From Lumbricus rubellus (Eukaryota; Annelida; Clitellata; Crassiclitellata; Lumbricidae): DNA of 64,000 nt. The stretch lies in contig OX243811.1 in assembly GCA_945859605.1 (NCBI GenBank), positions 64,920,304 through 64,984,303 on the forward strand, given 5' to 3'. Under the pieces are notes generated by a model, which worked only from the letters and a program-made list of their open reading frames with translations, did not search any database and had not been told where the DNA came from. This document shows, piece after piece, positions 1 to 12,329 of the stretch; the stretch's first letter is position 1, and each line of letters begins with the position of its first letter. A program made the position numbers and the translations under genes.

Positions 1-1051
1 GACGTCATAAATAATACCGTACAATAATGAAGATTATAAACCCGTACGTAAGTACGTATGTCCAACTTCGTGTCCTATGATTATAGAGTTAACTTTGGCA
101 AAATAAAATTGAGCCAGTATTATAATGCAATGTCACATGCGTTAGGCCTAATTATATGAGCAAGTGGAATGCAGGCCTAAATTGTAGGTTACATCCAGCA
201 TCACGCCGATATCATAATGATACGGCATTACGCGAATCATTTTAGGCCTACAATATTTATGTTGTAGTCAAAATTATAGCCTACAAGTAGCTTTGTCCAA
301 TGTTTGGTGTGTTAGCTAGTGCGTAAGCTTAATGTTGTAATCAGACTAGGCCTACCAAGCCGTCTGGACGCTTGTCTTTCCGTCTATAGCCTAATTATAC
401 GTTATGTAAACATGCCTCTTCTTGTCTTCAACCAGACTGAGTTCGGAATGTTTTCCCGGCTAAAATTAATGGTAGGCCTATTGCATTGCAAAGAAATACT
501 ATTAGTCTAGTTATAGATATTATTAGACCCGGTCTAGACAACAGTTACTATCACTTACTGCAGCGAGAATGATTCTAGATTAAGTCTTAGCCTCTTAGGA
601 GTGTCGCTAGGGGTTGCTAGTTGCTCAACCGAACAGATCTGACGATTTCGATGAATCGTCGATTTCCTGGTTGCGTTCAATAAAGCTGCAGAATTATTTG
701 CTGTTCTAGCGAGCACAGAATACTAATGCTGGCGTTCTTGAATCTAGAACAAACAGGGCGAGATTTGCTTCAACATGGAATGTGGAACTCCTTATACCGA
801 CGGCCATAGGTATAGCCTAATTATTGTCTAAGGCCTAATAATACTCTGTCTCCATCTACTCGGTCTCAACTATACTAACTGGTAATCCCACCTCCTCCTC
901 ATTTTCTTCCCTCAAAACTTATTTCTTCTCTTGTGGCCTTGCGCACTGGGAGCGCCTCTTAACGGCTCACCCTAGTAGAGGCGCTTTATAAATGTTTTAA
1001 TACAATACAATACAATAGCGTATTGTGGTTGACTAGATTATTGTTTTGACG
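1..1051. other. 3' flank of P450 gene A, no gene seen
   Basis: This AT-rich stretch lies downstream of the P450 A stop codon. No conserved coding segment was recognised; the 63-codon ORF near 319-510 resembles nothing known. GGCCTA-type words recur, as they do across the whole window. The only identifiable content is a LINE 3' tail at about 850-1016, listed separately. Confidence 0.5.
850..1016 (+). repeat. LINE 3'-end fragment (tail family)
   Basis: The segment carries the signature GCGCACTGGGAGCGCCTC, followed by AGAGGCGCTTTATAAAT and a short (ATACA)n run. A near copy lies at 61380-61523, and a reverse copy at 35430-35625 is joined to a decayed LINE reverse-transcriptase C-terminus. That copy identifies the tail as the 3' end of a CR1/L2-like non-LTR retrotransposon. 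The family name is inference. Confidence 0.6.
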
Positions 1052-4000
1052 TCATTGTTTTAGTTGTCTCGGAATGAGACGCAACTGAATCGTTGGCGAT
1101 GGTTTGACGATTCCACGCATGTCTCCAGCGGTGTCGTCCACTTTATGGAGTCCAGTCGGTGGTTCAATGATGAAGCGTTGAACAAGAGCGCCCAAGAAGA
1201 CGAACAGCTCATGACGTGCCAAGACCTCCCCAGGACACGAACGCTTACCTGTGCAAGTAGACAAGCTCCTTGTGCTTTCAATTAGGTCTAGGCCTAGGCA
1301 TAATATTATGTCAATTATAAACCGCAGAACTTCAAGGCAATGTGACGAAGCAATAAAAAAGGCTAACTCAACGTTTGTTCATTATGTTAAGCTAGCTGGA
1401 AAAGTGCAGCAGAGGCATTTGAGACAATATTAAACACTACAAAAACGCTACGTAAGTAGATAGGTACACATGCACTATCCTCCCTTATGCAAAAGCTTAT
1501 GAAAATGAATAGTTGTTACGGAAGTAATACGTTAATAGCATAAAGAAGAAATACAGGTAATTAGTTTGAAAAAGTTGGGAATACAATGTTAAAAAGTATT
1601 TTCGTCTGGATGGATGTCTTACCAATCGAGAAAGGCATGATGTGATCCTTGAGGATTAAACAGTTGTTTGCATCTAGAAATCGCTCTGGTCTGAATTCAT
1701 TTGGATCGGACCAGGTCTTTGGATCCATGTGGACACTGTACAGGTTAGGAAGAACCTACAAACGAAACGCATACTGACCATGTCAATAAGAGGTATTTAA
1801 TACGACATAATTAGAAATATATGTATATTTCTATATTCGTATGTATTCTTTGAAACATACACTAAGATACTTATTGGCCTAACCTATAGGCCTAGATAAT
1901 TATTATACGTAGGCCTATGCAAATATTATTGTATGACAAATCTATTTTGTATTATTGGTATGATGCATTTATTTCAATTATTATCATCACACTGAACACC
2001 AAAAGTGAAGTGAGAGAGAAAACGGGAGAGAGAAAAAAGCGGAAAGGATAGGAAGATAGGATGCTTGAAAGAAAATAAAAGGAAATAATAATTATGAAAG
2101 AAAACGGACTAAGTGTGGCTGCATGGACGTAAGCTATGCGTCGGATGGAAAATGAAAATACTAGGCCTACTTAGTAAAATCACTAATGATTACCGGTATG
2201 AATGAACGAACGATAGCGCAAACAACGCAAATCAAGACAAGACAAAAGGCAGGAATGTATGAAGATGTACCATTGTTCGGGCAGATACAAAGTATCCATT
2301 GATCTCCGTATCTGTCAGAGTAACGTGAGTCTCAGCAAATGGCGCAAGGGTTCGAATCCTCATCGTCTCGAGAACCACCGCTTCCAAGTAGACCAGTTCG
2401 GTTTTGTCATCGATAGATGGCAGTCTCTCTCTCGGAACCACACCGTCGATCTCATTGCGCACACGTTTCTGAACAGAGGGATTATTTGCTAAGAGCACCA
2501 TACACCACAGGATGGTGATTGAAGTAGTGTCTGGTCCAGCGACGATGAGATCCCTGATGGTGTACATAAGCTGCTCGCGATCAAAATGAGGTCCTTCGTC
2601 AGAGATGTACCTCTTAACAAAACAGTCGGATGTTTCTCCTTCATCATTCAGGCTCATCTCCAACTCTCGCTCCAACATGTTCATGAGTTCCTCGTGTGCC
2701 TTAGCTCCATGCTTCAGGCATTTTCCATAGAACGGAATGAACCTTGTGATTGGAGCAATGACCAACGCCAATTCAAATGCGTCCTGGTATTGATCGATAC
2801 ACTCCCTGATCCGTCGAAAGACTTTCTGTCCTTCGGTCGAAGTCCTTTCAAAAGCACGACCGTATATGAATCCGGAAATGACATTGGTGATGCTCATTTT
2901 GATGAGTTCATCCGGGTTGAATGGCTGACCTTTCATTTCCTCTATTTCAGAGACCAGAGCGTTCACCTCGACTGTGATCCTTCTATCCGTGACGTTCTTT
3001 ATTCCAAATCCAAACTCCTTCAGAATGGAAAGTGTCTGCTGACGGTAGCGCTTAAAGTCAGAGTCGAAATGTCTCATCATCAGACCTAAAGACAATCATC
3101 ATTGTCTTCATTCAAGACAATCATCAAGAAATGCTTCATTTTCAATTCCAGTGAAGACAGGAATTCTTCGTTACTTTCTGAATTAGAGTTGAATATGTGA
3201 TTAGATGTTTATACTTTCACGTGATTCAAAAGTGTAATTAAATTAATCTTCTTGGGATTCCTGTGAAATATTGCTTGCAGTATTTATGCTATTTTAAAAT
3301 GGATTAAAGTATAAAATGCCATGCTGCGCAAGATTATAATTATAATGAAATCATTGAATGTTTGAACCAACAGAGTTGCTTTATCGTATCCGTCAAATTT
3401 GTCATAAATTAAGCTGGGGAACTACATGTAGCCTACCTTTGGCGTTCTTGTTAGTGTACGTTTTCTCAATGAAGGGATCAAATCGATCTGCAAATGGTAC
3501 GCCGTGCTTCAGCAAAGCCTCTCGTATCGCATCTCTGCCGTTCAGCACCAAGCAGTACCTAATAAAATATAATTTTATAAGTGTTCATTTTAATTGCAAT
3601 TTTACATGGTATAGTCCTATTGTATCACTCTTCATCACCAATCTGTCATGTCGTGCTCTTGATCAGTCAACTCTCGTTAGATTCATTCAAAATGCCTAAG
3701 GCTATCTGATGAGATTGACTACAGGTTAACCAGAAGTAGCAACTTAGAGCACAGAACACACGTCTTCTGCAACACTTTAGACCCTTGTCATGCGATGTTA
3801 TGTTATCCCAGGCAATACTTCGCCTTTTCCTTAAACTTATAGAAATTTAAAGAATTCAGATGTAAGACTGTCTACTTTCAGCCATGACAGTTCCATAATA
3901 ATTTCGCGCTTATGCTCCCTTACCTTCTGCCAATGTAGAATCCGAACACTGGTCCCAGTTGTTCTGCCTTTCTCCTGAACTGCTCTGGAAGATTAGCGAA

Positions 4001-4156
4001 GTCTCTTATGAACGGAATTGAACCAATGAGAGGCAGCGATGGCAAACAGGGTGGAAGAGGTCGAGTACGACCTTGCGAATTTCCACGCAGTTGACGAATA
4101 AAGACGTAGAAAAGAATGAACCCCAAGAGAAAAACGAACACCTCTGCCAGAGTCAT
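1052..4156 (-). CDS. Cytochrome P450, CYP2-clan-like (array gene A)
   Basis: The product is a haem-thiolate monooxygenase, expected to be anchored in the ER membrane and to use NADPH-P450 reductase; the substrate is unknown. Coding exons in transcript order are 4156-3924, 3558-3437, 3085-2271, 1755-1623 and 1248-1052, with splice phases 2,1,0,1, giving 1500 nt and 499 residues. That is a normal length for the family. The N-terminus starts [13 protein letters not shown], a hydrophobic anchor, followed by a proline-rich hinge ([15 protein letters not shown]). The C-helix has FKRYR at about residue 129, the I-helix AGPDTT at about 301-306, then ETMR (ExxR), FRPERF, and the haem loop FSIGKRSCPG with Cys at about 439. 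In the segment before the meander the usual proline is lost (FVSARTM against FIPAG in B and C). It is the leftmost of four tandem copies. Confidence 0.93.
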
Positions 4157-5089
4157 CCTTCAGCTAGAAAACACCAATTCTAATTGATGTAGGCTAACTG
4201 CGATGCATGAAAAAATAATGTATTAAGAAAATTATAGTCATGCAAGAAGAGTTTGACTAAATAGATTTTAAAAGAATTTTTGTTCTCGTTAAGATTTTTG
4301 AAACGGGGAAAATTTCGTGTAATTTTAAGTCAAAAGCACTGTATCCGAGAACCTTTGGAAAGGACATAGCCTCACATAGGCCTGATTATACACTTCTAAT
4401 TATAATTTAAATATTTGAAAGATCCAAGCAGATTATCGATGTAAAATAAAATTTAATATGAAATAATTGGCATTGTAGGCCTATACAATTTTCTAAAGTC
4501 CAACACCGGGCATAACCAAGCTGCTGACTATAATACACTGTAGCTATAGCTAGTCAGACTATAAAAACAAACAATAGAATGGCAATGAATTATTACTCAA
4601 ACAGAAGAAACTAGACAAATTGCCAACTTCTTTAAAACTTTAGACCTAAGCAAGATTATTTACCTGGTACTTCTTCTCCTCTCCCATTCCCTATGTAGGC
4701 CTAGTTTACCTAGATAGGCCTATTTGACAACATTGACCCAATCGGGACGAATTTTTGATGAAAATGTAGTCCCATGGACACTATTGGAAAGTGTGTCCAC
4801 AGGCTGAGATTATTTGAATTAGTGAATGAAATAATAGGTTCTACGCAAGGCTGAGACGAAATTTATTGTCAAAGTAGTTGTTCCATAGTCTTAACCAGCG
4901 TGAAGTTCCCATCCTGCTACTCTAGAGATGGCGTCTAAAGACTGACCGAATTTCCTCTCTCCATATTCACGGAGGGAAGACTGCGTTTGCTATCGAGTAG
5001 GGAGGGACTCAGTATAGGCTAATTATGTCCTCGCTTATCAAGAACCTCATGGACGTGTTTTACAACGTTTATAGGCTATAGACCTGCAG

Positions 5090-7095
5090 GTCCAGACCTG
5101 CAAGCTCCTGTGTTCACACGAAAAATCGAAATGAAAACGAAAACGAAAACTAAACCACAAACTGTCTAAAATGGCTACCATAGATATTTCGGACAATTGA
5201 CGTGTGAAAAGCTTTTGCTCACCAGTAGAATATAACAGGTCTTTTGCTCACCGCTTATAATAGGCCTAGGCATGCATCTGACTGTCAGACTGTGTAATCC
5301 TACCAATACTACGAACGAATCTCGAAGGAAGCAGCAACGAACACCTCTATTTACAGTAACCTAAATAAATCTCTAGTTAAGCCTAGCCATGGCCTAGCCG
5401 GCTGCAGGTTAAAGTCCGTTTTTATCCGGGCCTAGTTGCATCCATGGGCGCCCGCAGGATTTTTTGCAGGGGGGGGGTCAGTCGTGGCCAGAGGAGTTAA
5501 GATACAAAATAATGTCATTAAAACCAAGCAACTCACACAACTATACATTATCTCAATGTAACATAATATAATATTTATGAGCCTTTTATAACAAAACGAA
5601 AAAGTCTTTAAACAGTTTTCGACTTTGATATAGGCTATGGCATATATTATTCATGTAGCCTAGGCCTGTATTAGGCCTATTCATAGAAAGAAAATCAAGA
5701 ACACTAACTGTACTAACTATAATAGACTAACTGTAGGCCCTACCATGCAGGGACGTCATTTATTTATTTCCAGGGTGCAGAAAATTTCAGGGGCAAAACT
5801 TCGTCAGCTTGCAATTTTGTATTTAGTCTACATGAGCGAGAACTTGTAGTTGATTGATCAAATATTATGTTTTCTTCTTGTTCTTATATATTTCTTACCA
5901 TTGTTTGATTCAGTTAGGCTATGGTCATTATTTTAAATGCTATAGTATTTGAGATACAATTTTAAATACTAGCAAAGTATTTTGTACTTGCATTTATAGC
6001 ACAATAGAATGACTGTAGGCATAACAAAAGAGCAATCCTTGTCATTTTACTGCAAAATGTTTGATGGCAGTTTTAAAAACAAGATTATAGACTCAAAGCT
6101 CAACCTGACCAGATCTAGAAGATCTTGTAAAGTTGTAATGAGACATTATAATGCCTTTAAAATTAATTCTGTCATCTTCAGGCATAAATCAGGCTCTTCA
6201 ATTTGCTAAATAATCTTATTGCAGAGGTTACTTCTGATTGAATTGTTTACAGTTGGCCTATATTGTAAGCTGGCAAACATTTTATAAGTTAGTGGAGTAA
6301 TCTTGGTAAACTCTTGTGTCCTATCATCCTATGAGAATGTGTGCGGGAGAGCAGTTTGATGAGAGACATCTTCCTTGTGCATTCTTAGAAAGGAGAGCAT
6401 ATGGGTACAAGATGCCAGGCTGCATTAGACTGGCAGATTGGCCATTGACCTGCATCACAGGAAAACAATTAGGGTGCCATCAATCTTACAAGTGGGGTTT
6501 GACGGCAACCTCTACGGCTAGCTATAGTCGGCATATCCGATTACCGTACCCTGATGACCTGAGTGGTTGAAAGGCTGTTCCTCTGACTTCTGACTCTATG
6601 CAGGCTTATTATACAATAATATACATAATTATGACTGAGTAACGGGTTAAAGTAGTACCCAATATGTAGAGATAACCACAAGATAGGCCTATAGGCCTAC
6701 TCCAAAAGTTGGTGAAGTAAAAGAACACAATGACTGTTGGGCAAGCTGTCCCGTTTAACCACTAACATTTGCCCAGAAAGTGCTATTGCTAATATTTTGT
6801 CATGCTTTCCAGAGGGGGGGGTCACGCGACCCCCTTGACCTATGCTGCGGGCGCCCATGGTTGCATCAAAAACAACTATAGGCTTAGGCCAAGTCAATGT
6901 CATGACGTGCATTGACGTCGCTTAGCTCAGCGCTTTCTGATGTGCTTTCAGCGGCTAACAGCGACTGCAGTGCTTCTACGCAGTTACATAACTAGAGTTA
7001 CTAGCCTAGACCCCATCCAGCTTTAAAGAAGTCATTGGTTCCGGGGTTAATTTAGTAGCCCCAGGTCCTTAGATAAACCGAAAATTCACCTATTA
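5090..7095 (-). promoter_or_regulatory. Conserved upstream segment of P450 A, interrupted
   Basis: Blocks at 5090-5434 and 6868-7095 match segments upstream of P450 B (12330-12800) and, in part, P450 C (21890-22400). Shared words include TGGCTACCATAGAT, TTTTGCTCACCAGTAGAAT and GCAGTTACATAACT, with CTTTAAAGAAGTCATTGG shared with the C copy. The blocks were contiguous before the mobile element at 5443-6859 inserted. Similarity upstream of paralogues may reflect only the extent of the duplicated unit; a regulatory role is inference. Confidence 0.45.
5443..6859. mobile_element. hAT-like non-autonomous DNA transposon
   Basis: The element begins CATGGGCGCCCGCAG and ends with the exact reverse complement, a 15-bp perfect terminal inverted repeat. 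It is flanked by an 8-bp direct repeat, GTTGCATC, at 5435-5442 and 6860-6867. G-runs lie just inside both ends. An 8-bp duplication and CA...TG termini fit the hAT superfamily. No transposase was recognised in the 1417-bp interior. P450 B has related sequence without this insertion. Confidence 0.8.
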
Positions 7096-7099
7096 ATTC

Positions 7100-7253
7100 A
7101 GGGCTTAAAGTGTCGATGTATGTAGGTCATGGACGGCGTCCATGCACTCATTTTCAAATCTACACTCCGCTCTGCAATTTATTTCGCCAGCATAATACTG
7201 AAAAGTTAAGGAGCGTCCAGGCACTTCTTTTTTACACTTTAAGCGCTGCCGAC
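7100..7253. mobile_element. Short inverted-repeat element (MITE-like)
   Basis: The ends read CAGGGCTTAAAGTG and CACTTTAAGCGCTG, an imperfect inverted pair. A related left end with the shared phrase GGCGTCCATGCACT occurs at 60852-60960 in a WDR12 intron, so this is probably a dispersed family. I could not find a clear target duplication. Confidence 0.45.
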
Positions 7254-7642
7254 TATAATATTCCGATGGTTCTATTGCTTTGCCTGTTAAAAGGAACACG
7301 ACGACACTATAATCATCTTCGTAAGTAGGTGACCATTATCACTTCAGAGCTGTCAATATTGCTAAATATTGCTGACCGCCTTGATCTATTCGTAGCCCTA
7401 CCTCGGTCGCGAACCCCATTAGGCTAGGCCTACTCAGCATCCGGGTTTAACTTAACTAGTGGCTATTGCTAATGTGACGTTGGTCCCTCAGTGTAGAAAC
7501 ACCATCACACTGCAATTCGAAGCAGGATTCTGTTGGGAAATTAACCTGCATCTTTTCACTGCTTGAAGACCGTTCTCTATTCACTGGCCTGTCACGGTGA
7601 GAACACTAGTTCTGCTGTGGTAAGCGATTTTACAATGTTCTT

Positions 7643-7676
7643 ATTAGATTAGATTAGATTAGATTAGATTAGATTA
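7643..7676. repeat. (ATTAG)n microsatellite
   Basis: About six to seven tandem copies of a TTAGA pentamer lie here. Similar motifs appear at 26219-26244 (TTTGA) and, degenerate, at 62440-62512. Confidence 0.9.
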
Positions 7677-8055
7677 ACTGAGACACTAAGTGAGACACTG
7701 CATAACATATTCAGAACGAGCCAACAAGCTTACATCAGTAAATAATTTTGCTTAGCGAAGTTAGAGTTGCATGTGCGTAGTCCTATATAGGCTACACACT
7801 CAACGATGAAAGTGATTTTTTAAAGTTTAATTTTCCAGGTGTGAGCCTAAGAAGCTTAGCATAATATAGGTCAACAAAGTACATAATAATTGAACTGTTC
7901 TAATCAGCATGTAAGACTAACGCTGGCGTCGGTGACATTCGGACAACCTTGCTAGAATGCCGAACTATTTTGAGTCACCTTTTATAACAACTGCAGCTGT
8001 TATGATGACCTAATTGCACCCATTGTGGCAGATAAGTTATTGATTGCGGTGGTAT

Positions 8056-11000
8056 TTATCCTTGTCGTTGTCTCGGAAGGAGACACATCTGAATCGCAGG
8101 TGGTGGGCTGGCGACTGCACGCGAAGCGTCTACAGTGTCGTCCACTTTCTCAACTCCTGTCGGTGGTTCAATGAGGAAGCGTTGAACAAGAGCGCCCAAG
8201 AAGACGAACAACTCATGACGAGCCAAGACCTCACCGAGACACGAACGCTTTCCTGTGCAAAGAAACACATAGGGCCTAGCATGTGTCTTTAGTTACACAG
8301 GAAGCGTATATTGTTTTAGTTGACGAAATGAACTCTCATGAAAGGCATTTGATAGATCTACAATACCAAAGGTGATAAATATTGTATAGTCAGGTAGGCT
8401 ACATCAAATAATATTATTATATTGGGTTGGAAACATTCATGTGAGTTTTGAGTCGGACAACCTCACAATCTTTGATTCTTGCGGACTCTAAAATTAGTGT
8501 CAATACTTCACCAATTTTTCTTGTTTTGTCACAATGATTAGGCCTATAGCGTAGGTGGGTGATGTTTTAATTTGAGTTGAAATGACGAGGGATGTGAGGA
8601 GAAGAGGAAGAATCAGGATAGGATTTGTTAAATAACAATGTTCTCAGCTTTGAGTGAAAGACCTGTGGGGAGATAGCGAGTGGTGGAGTTTTGGTAAGTT
8701 CGTATGATGGGTCGGAAGTTTGCCGAAATGCGGACGGAAGTTTGTTCCAAAGAGGTGGAACGGCAATGGCTATGGAGCGGTTTGAGAATTTCAGCGATGA
8801 AGTGATGGGAGGGCGAAGCAGTGTAATGGAGCCTATGGAGGATGAGGAGCGTGTTGAACGAAGTGGCTGGATGGTGAACAGCTGACGAAAGTAGAACGGC
8901 TGGGATGATTGAAGTGTATTGTAAGTGAGTGAGAGGACGTTGTATTCGATGCGTTCAGGTATTTTGAGACAGTGAAGTGATTTCAGGATAGGAGTGACGT
9001 GGTGACGTTTAGGAGATTTAGTGACAGCACGGGCGAGGGCATTCTGGATAACCTGGAGGCGATTAATTTGGGTGATATCAATGTTTAGGAAGAGAGAGTT
9101 GCAACAGTAGTCAAGTTTCGCATGAACTATAGATGTGGCGATTGTGGATGCAGCTTGAAGTCAAGCATAGGGCGGATTCTGCGAATGTCGAGGATATGCA
9201 TGAAGCAAGAGCGAGAAAGATGTGTGATGTGATCAGAGAAGCTCAAGTTTTGAAGGATGTGAAGGCACCATCACACATATCCCATCCAAACAACTATTGG
9301 GCATAATATTATACTCTTTTGTTACGATAGGACAATGAATGACTCAGTTAGTGGGATTGGTAAATTCACAGCACAAAGGAAACACAACAAGCAGGCCATC
9401 TGGACAAGCGTTGGAAGCACAACTGGACGGACTCTTACCAATAGAGAAAGGCATGATCTGATCTCTCAGGATTAAACAGTTGTTCGCATCTAGAAATCGC
9501 TCTGGTCTGAATTCATTTGGATCAGACCAGGTCTTTGGATCTGTGTGGACACTGTACAGGTTAGGAAGAACCTACAAACGAAACGCATACCGGTAGCCTA
9601 CTGACGACGACACTAAGAGGCATAAAAAGAAGATATTAAGCAATATAGGTATAGTGGTACACGCATGAATTGCAAAACTGGGAACTTACGCTACCTACAC
9701 ATTAGTTTACTTAATTACGAACATGGATGCAACTTTCTTGGTTGTGAACCTTAAAAGTGAAAGAAGAGATATGGAAAGAAGAAATAAAATGGACTAAGTA
9801 AGGAAGGTAGATAGATGATTATACCAAATAATGAAAATCATAAAGCCTTAATGGATGACTGAGCGAACAAGAAAACAATGGAGAGTGAAATCAAAAGACT
9901 CTTAAAGAGAGCAAGAGAGAAAAACAAAAAGGAAAAGAATGAATGGTTTTGTACCACTGATCCAGCGGGTATAAAATATCCGTTAATTTCCGTGTCTGTC
10001 AGAGTGGAGTGCATTTCACCAAGAGGTTCCAGGGTTCGAAATCTCATCGTCTCGAGAACCACCGCTTCCAAGTAGACCAGTTCGGTTTTGTCATCGATAG
10101 ATGGCAGTCTCTCTCTCGGAACCACTCCGTCGATCTCATTGCGCAAACGTTCCTGAACAGATGGATTGTTAGCCAAAAGAACAAGCCCCCACAGGATGGT
10201 AATAGAAACAGTGTCGGTGCCTGCAACAAAGATATCCCTGATGGTGTACATAAGCTGCTCGCGGTCAAAATCAGGTCCTTCCTCAGATATGTACCTTCTA
10301 ACAAAACAGTCAGATGTTTTCCCATCATCATCATCATCATTCAAACTCATCTCCAACTCACGCTCCAGAATCTTCATGAGTTCCTCGTGTGCCCTGACTC
10401 CATCCTTCAGGAGTTTTCCATAGTACGGAATGTATCTCGTGACTGGAGCAAAGGTCAGGGTCAATTCGAAGGTTCCGAACCAATGGTCGATACATTCCCT
10501 GATCCGTCGAAAGGTTTGCTGTCTTTCGATCGAAGTCCTTTCAAAAGCCCGACCGAATATGAATCCGGAAATGACATTGGTGACACTTGTTTTGATGAGT
10601 TCATCCGGGTTGAATGGCTGACCTTTCATGTCTTCTATGCCAGACACCAGAGCGTCCACCTCGACCGCTATCCTCCGATCCGTGACGTTCTTTATCCCAA
10701 ATCCAAACTCCTTCAGAATGGAAAGTGTCAGCTGACGATAGCGCTTATAGTCGGCGTCGAAGTGTTTAATTATGAACCCTATAGTGACAATTTTTATCAT
10801 TATCATTGAGTACATAAATAAATACTTCGTTTTCAAACATCAAGAAATACATAATTTTTAAACCTACGTACACCACCACGCCGTGGGGCGCGGAGGTGTA
10901 GGAGTATGTTCGGTGACTTGGAGCGGAAGGTTGCGGGTTCGAATCTTGTCCCGCCGCCCCGTAGGACCATGGAGCAGTGAGCATGCAAGTCCTTCACTCG

Positions 11001-11921
11001 CATTGTTCATGCGTTCGGCCTGAAACTCTGATTCAGTGTCCGACTGTCCGCGCTGTAGTCGTGAGCGCCTCTGACTAGTAATCTTTAAGGGGCGTTATAG
11101 CAATTAGGCCTACTCAGTACTCATACTTGCATACAAGAAGTACTTCATTTCCATCTACAGTTCTATACTAACGTTTTGGGAATTTCTGTATCTTATAGAT
11201 TAAAGCAGAATGTGATCAGATCTTTATACGTTCATGTTATGTAGAGTAAAATCATGCGTGTAGGCTACTTGATTTGCTTAAGTTTACTATGAAACTATTG
11301 CTTAACTGTTTTTAATGTCATTTATTAATGAAATACTGCATAAAGTATAGGCCTATAGGCCTATGCAGCGCAATTAAATGGCATTACGATATTCTCTGAA
11401 TCGTTAAAGTAGTTGCTTCGATAATATGAATTCCTTATTGTTATTGTATTATCAAAGCAGTGAGTTACCTTTGGCGTTCTTGTTAGTATGATTGTTTTCC
11501 ACGAAGATTTCGAATCGATCTGCAAATGGAACGCCGTGCTTCAGAAAAGCCTCTCGCATCGCTTCTCTGCCGTTCACCACCAAACACAACCTGTAATCAT
11601 TATTTTTTATTTCTCAAATTGCAAAATTTGGTTCAGTAAAACTCCTTTTGTCAAAGATTTATGATGTCATGTTCAAGATCTGTCTTACCTTCGGCCAATA
11701 TAGAATCCGAACACTGGTCCCAACTGTTCTGCTTTTTTCATGAACTGCTCCGGAAGATTAGCGAAGTCTCTTATGAACGGAATTGAACCAATGAGAGGCA
11801 GCGACGGCAAACAGGGTGGAAGAGGTCGAGTACGACCTTGGAAATTTCCACGCAGTTGACGAACAAAGACGTAGAAAAGAATGAACCCCAGGAGAAATAC
11901 AAACACCTCTGCCAGAGTCAT
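8056..11921 (-). CDS. Cytochrome P450, CYP2-clan-like (array gene B)
   Basis: A predicted membrane-anchored haem monooxygenase of unknown substrate. Coding exons are 11921-11689, 11590-11469, 10778-9955, 9571-9439 and 8252-8056, in the same phases as its neighbours: 1509 nt, 502 residues. Landmarks are the [13 protein letters not shown] anchor, the [10 protein letters not shown] hinge, DYKRYR in the C-helix, AGTDTVS in the I-helix, ETMR, FRPERF and the haem loop FSIGKRSCLG with Cys at about 442. Exon 3 carries an acidic insertion (a run of Asp) from a short GAT repeat, accounting for its extra length. Intron 1 is only 98 bp; intron 4 contains a LINE fragment; intron 2 holds a SINE that is also present in gene C. 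Exon 3 is closest to that of C (both end with GYFIPAGSV), so B and C look like the youngest pair. Confidence 0.93.
8545..9280 (-). mobile_element. CR1/L2-like LINE, 3' part of reverse-transcriptase ORF
   Basis: Reverse-strand translation gives the familiar C-terminal end of a non-LTR reverse transcriptase: AKLDYCNSLFLNI, INRLQVIQNALARAVTKSP, HHVTPILKSLHCLKIPERI, then PPLWNKLPSAFR and FHSKLRTLLFNKS. At least one frameshift lies before AKLDYC, so it is a dead 5'-truncated copy. It sits in intron 4 of P450 B, in the same orientation as that gene. Confidence 0.85.
10865..11105 (+). mobile_element. tRNA-derived SINE in P450 B intron 2
   Basis: A box-B-like motif, GGTTCGAATC, lies at 10936-10945, preceded by an A-box-like region with GTAGGAGTATG. 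The body ends in a GAGCGCCTCTGACTAG / ATCTTTAAGG segment. The same element occurs at 16495-16750 in intron 2 of P450 C, in the same orientation and at a similar distance (80-90 bp) from exon 3. Confidence 0.7.
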
Positions 11922-12329
11922 CTTTCAAACTAAACAGAAAACACCAATTTTAATTGCTAGAGTGATAAGAACAACTGGACCCACTATAATTTTATACTGG
12001 TCCGCCTCATATCTGACTATGGCGGCGCCATGGACTGTGGTCAGATGGGCCGCCACCGTCCTGGCTCTCTTAGATGCCAGATCTCCTTTGATTCGGTTGA
12101 TTATGAGATGATGCTGTTAGTGCAAGATGTGCATCCAGCTCCACACATCACTTATAACGCACATCTTCGGCTGGAGACAGTAGGTCATACCTGCTACAGT
12201 AAAAAGTTTGTCTACGTACGGTACTTCACTGCTAACAAACCAGACGGTAGATTCTATCCATAGCGGTGAAGTTAGGATGCATGGTAAATGAATGTAGACC
12301 TGTAGGCCTACATAGTCACGCAAAGAGAG

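Larger units (their letters stand above)
4157..8055. other. Intergenic region between P450 B and P450 A
   Basis: This is the upstream flank of P450 A and the downstream flank of P450 B. It holds a segment shared with the upstream regions of B and C (about 5090-5434 and 6868-7095). That segment is split by a 1.4-kb hAT-like element. A small inverted-repeat element lies near 7100-7253 and a pentanucleotide microsatellite at 7643-7676. No protein-coding gene was recognised. Confidence 0.6.

Noticed and set aside
2271..3085. Pro in the I-helix of P450 A (AGPDTT) as a broken motif
   Set aside because: The position is the variable x of A/G-G-x-D-T, and the acid and threonines are present.
2586..3089. 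167-codon plus-strand ORF
   Set aside because: It is the antisense shadow of P450 A exon 3. Equivalent shadows occur at 10009-10809, 16022-16408 and 25274-25774 opposite the other copies.
6316..6570. 84-codon ORF inside the hAT-like element, considered as a transposase remnant
   Set aside because: No hAT transposase motif (such as the dimerisation region) can be seen, and the frame is short.
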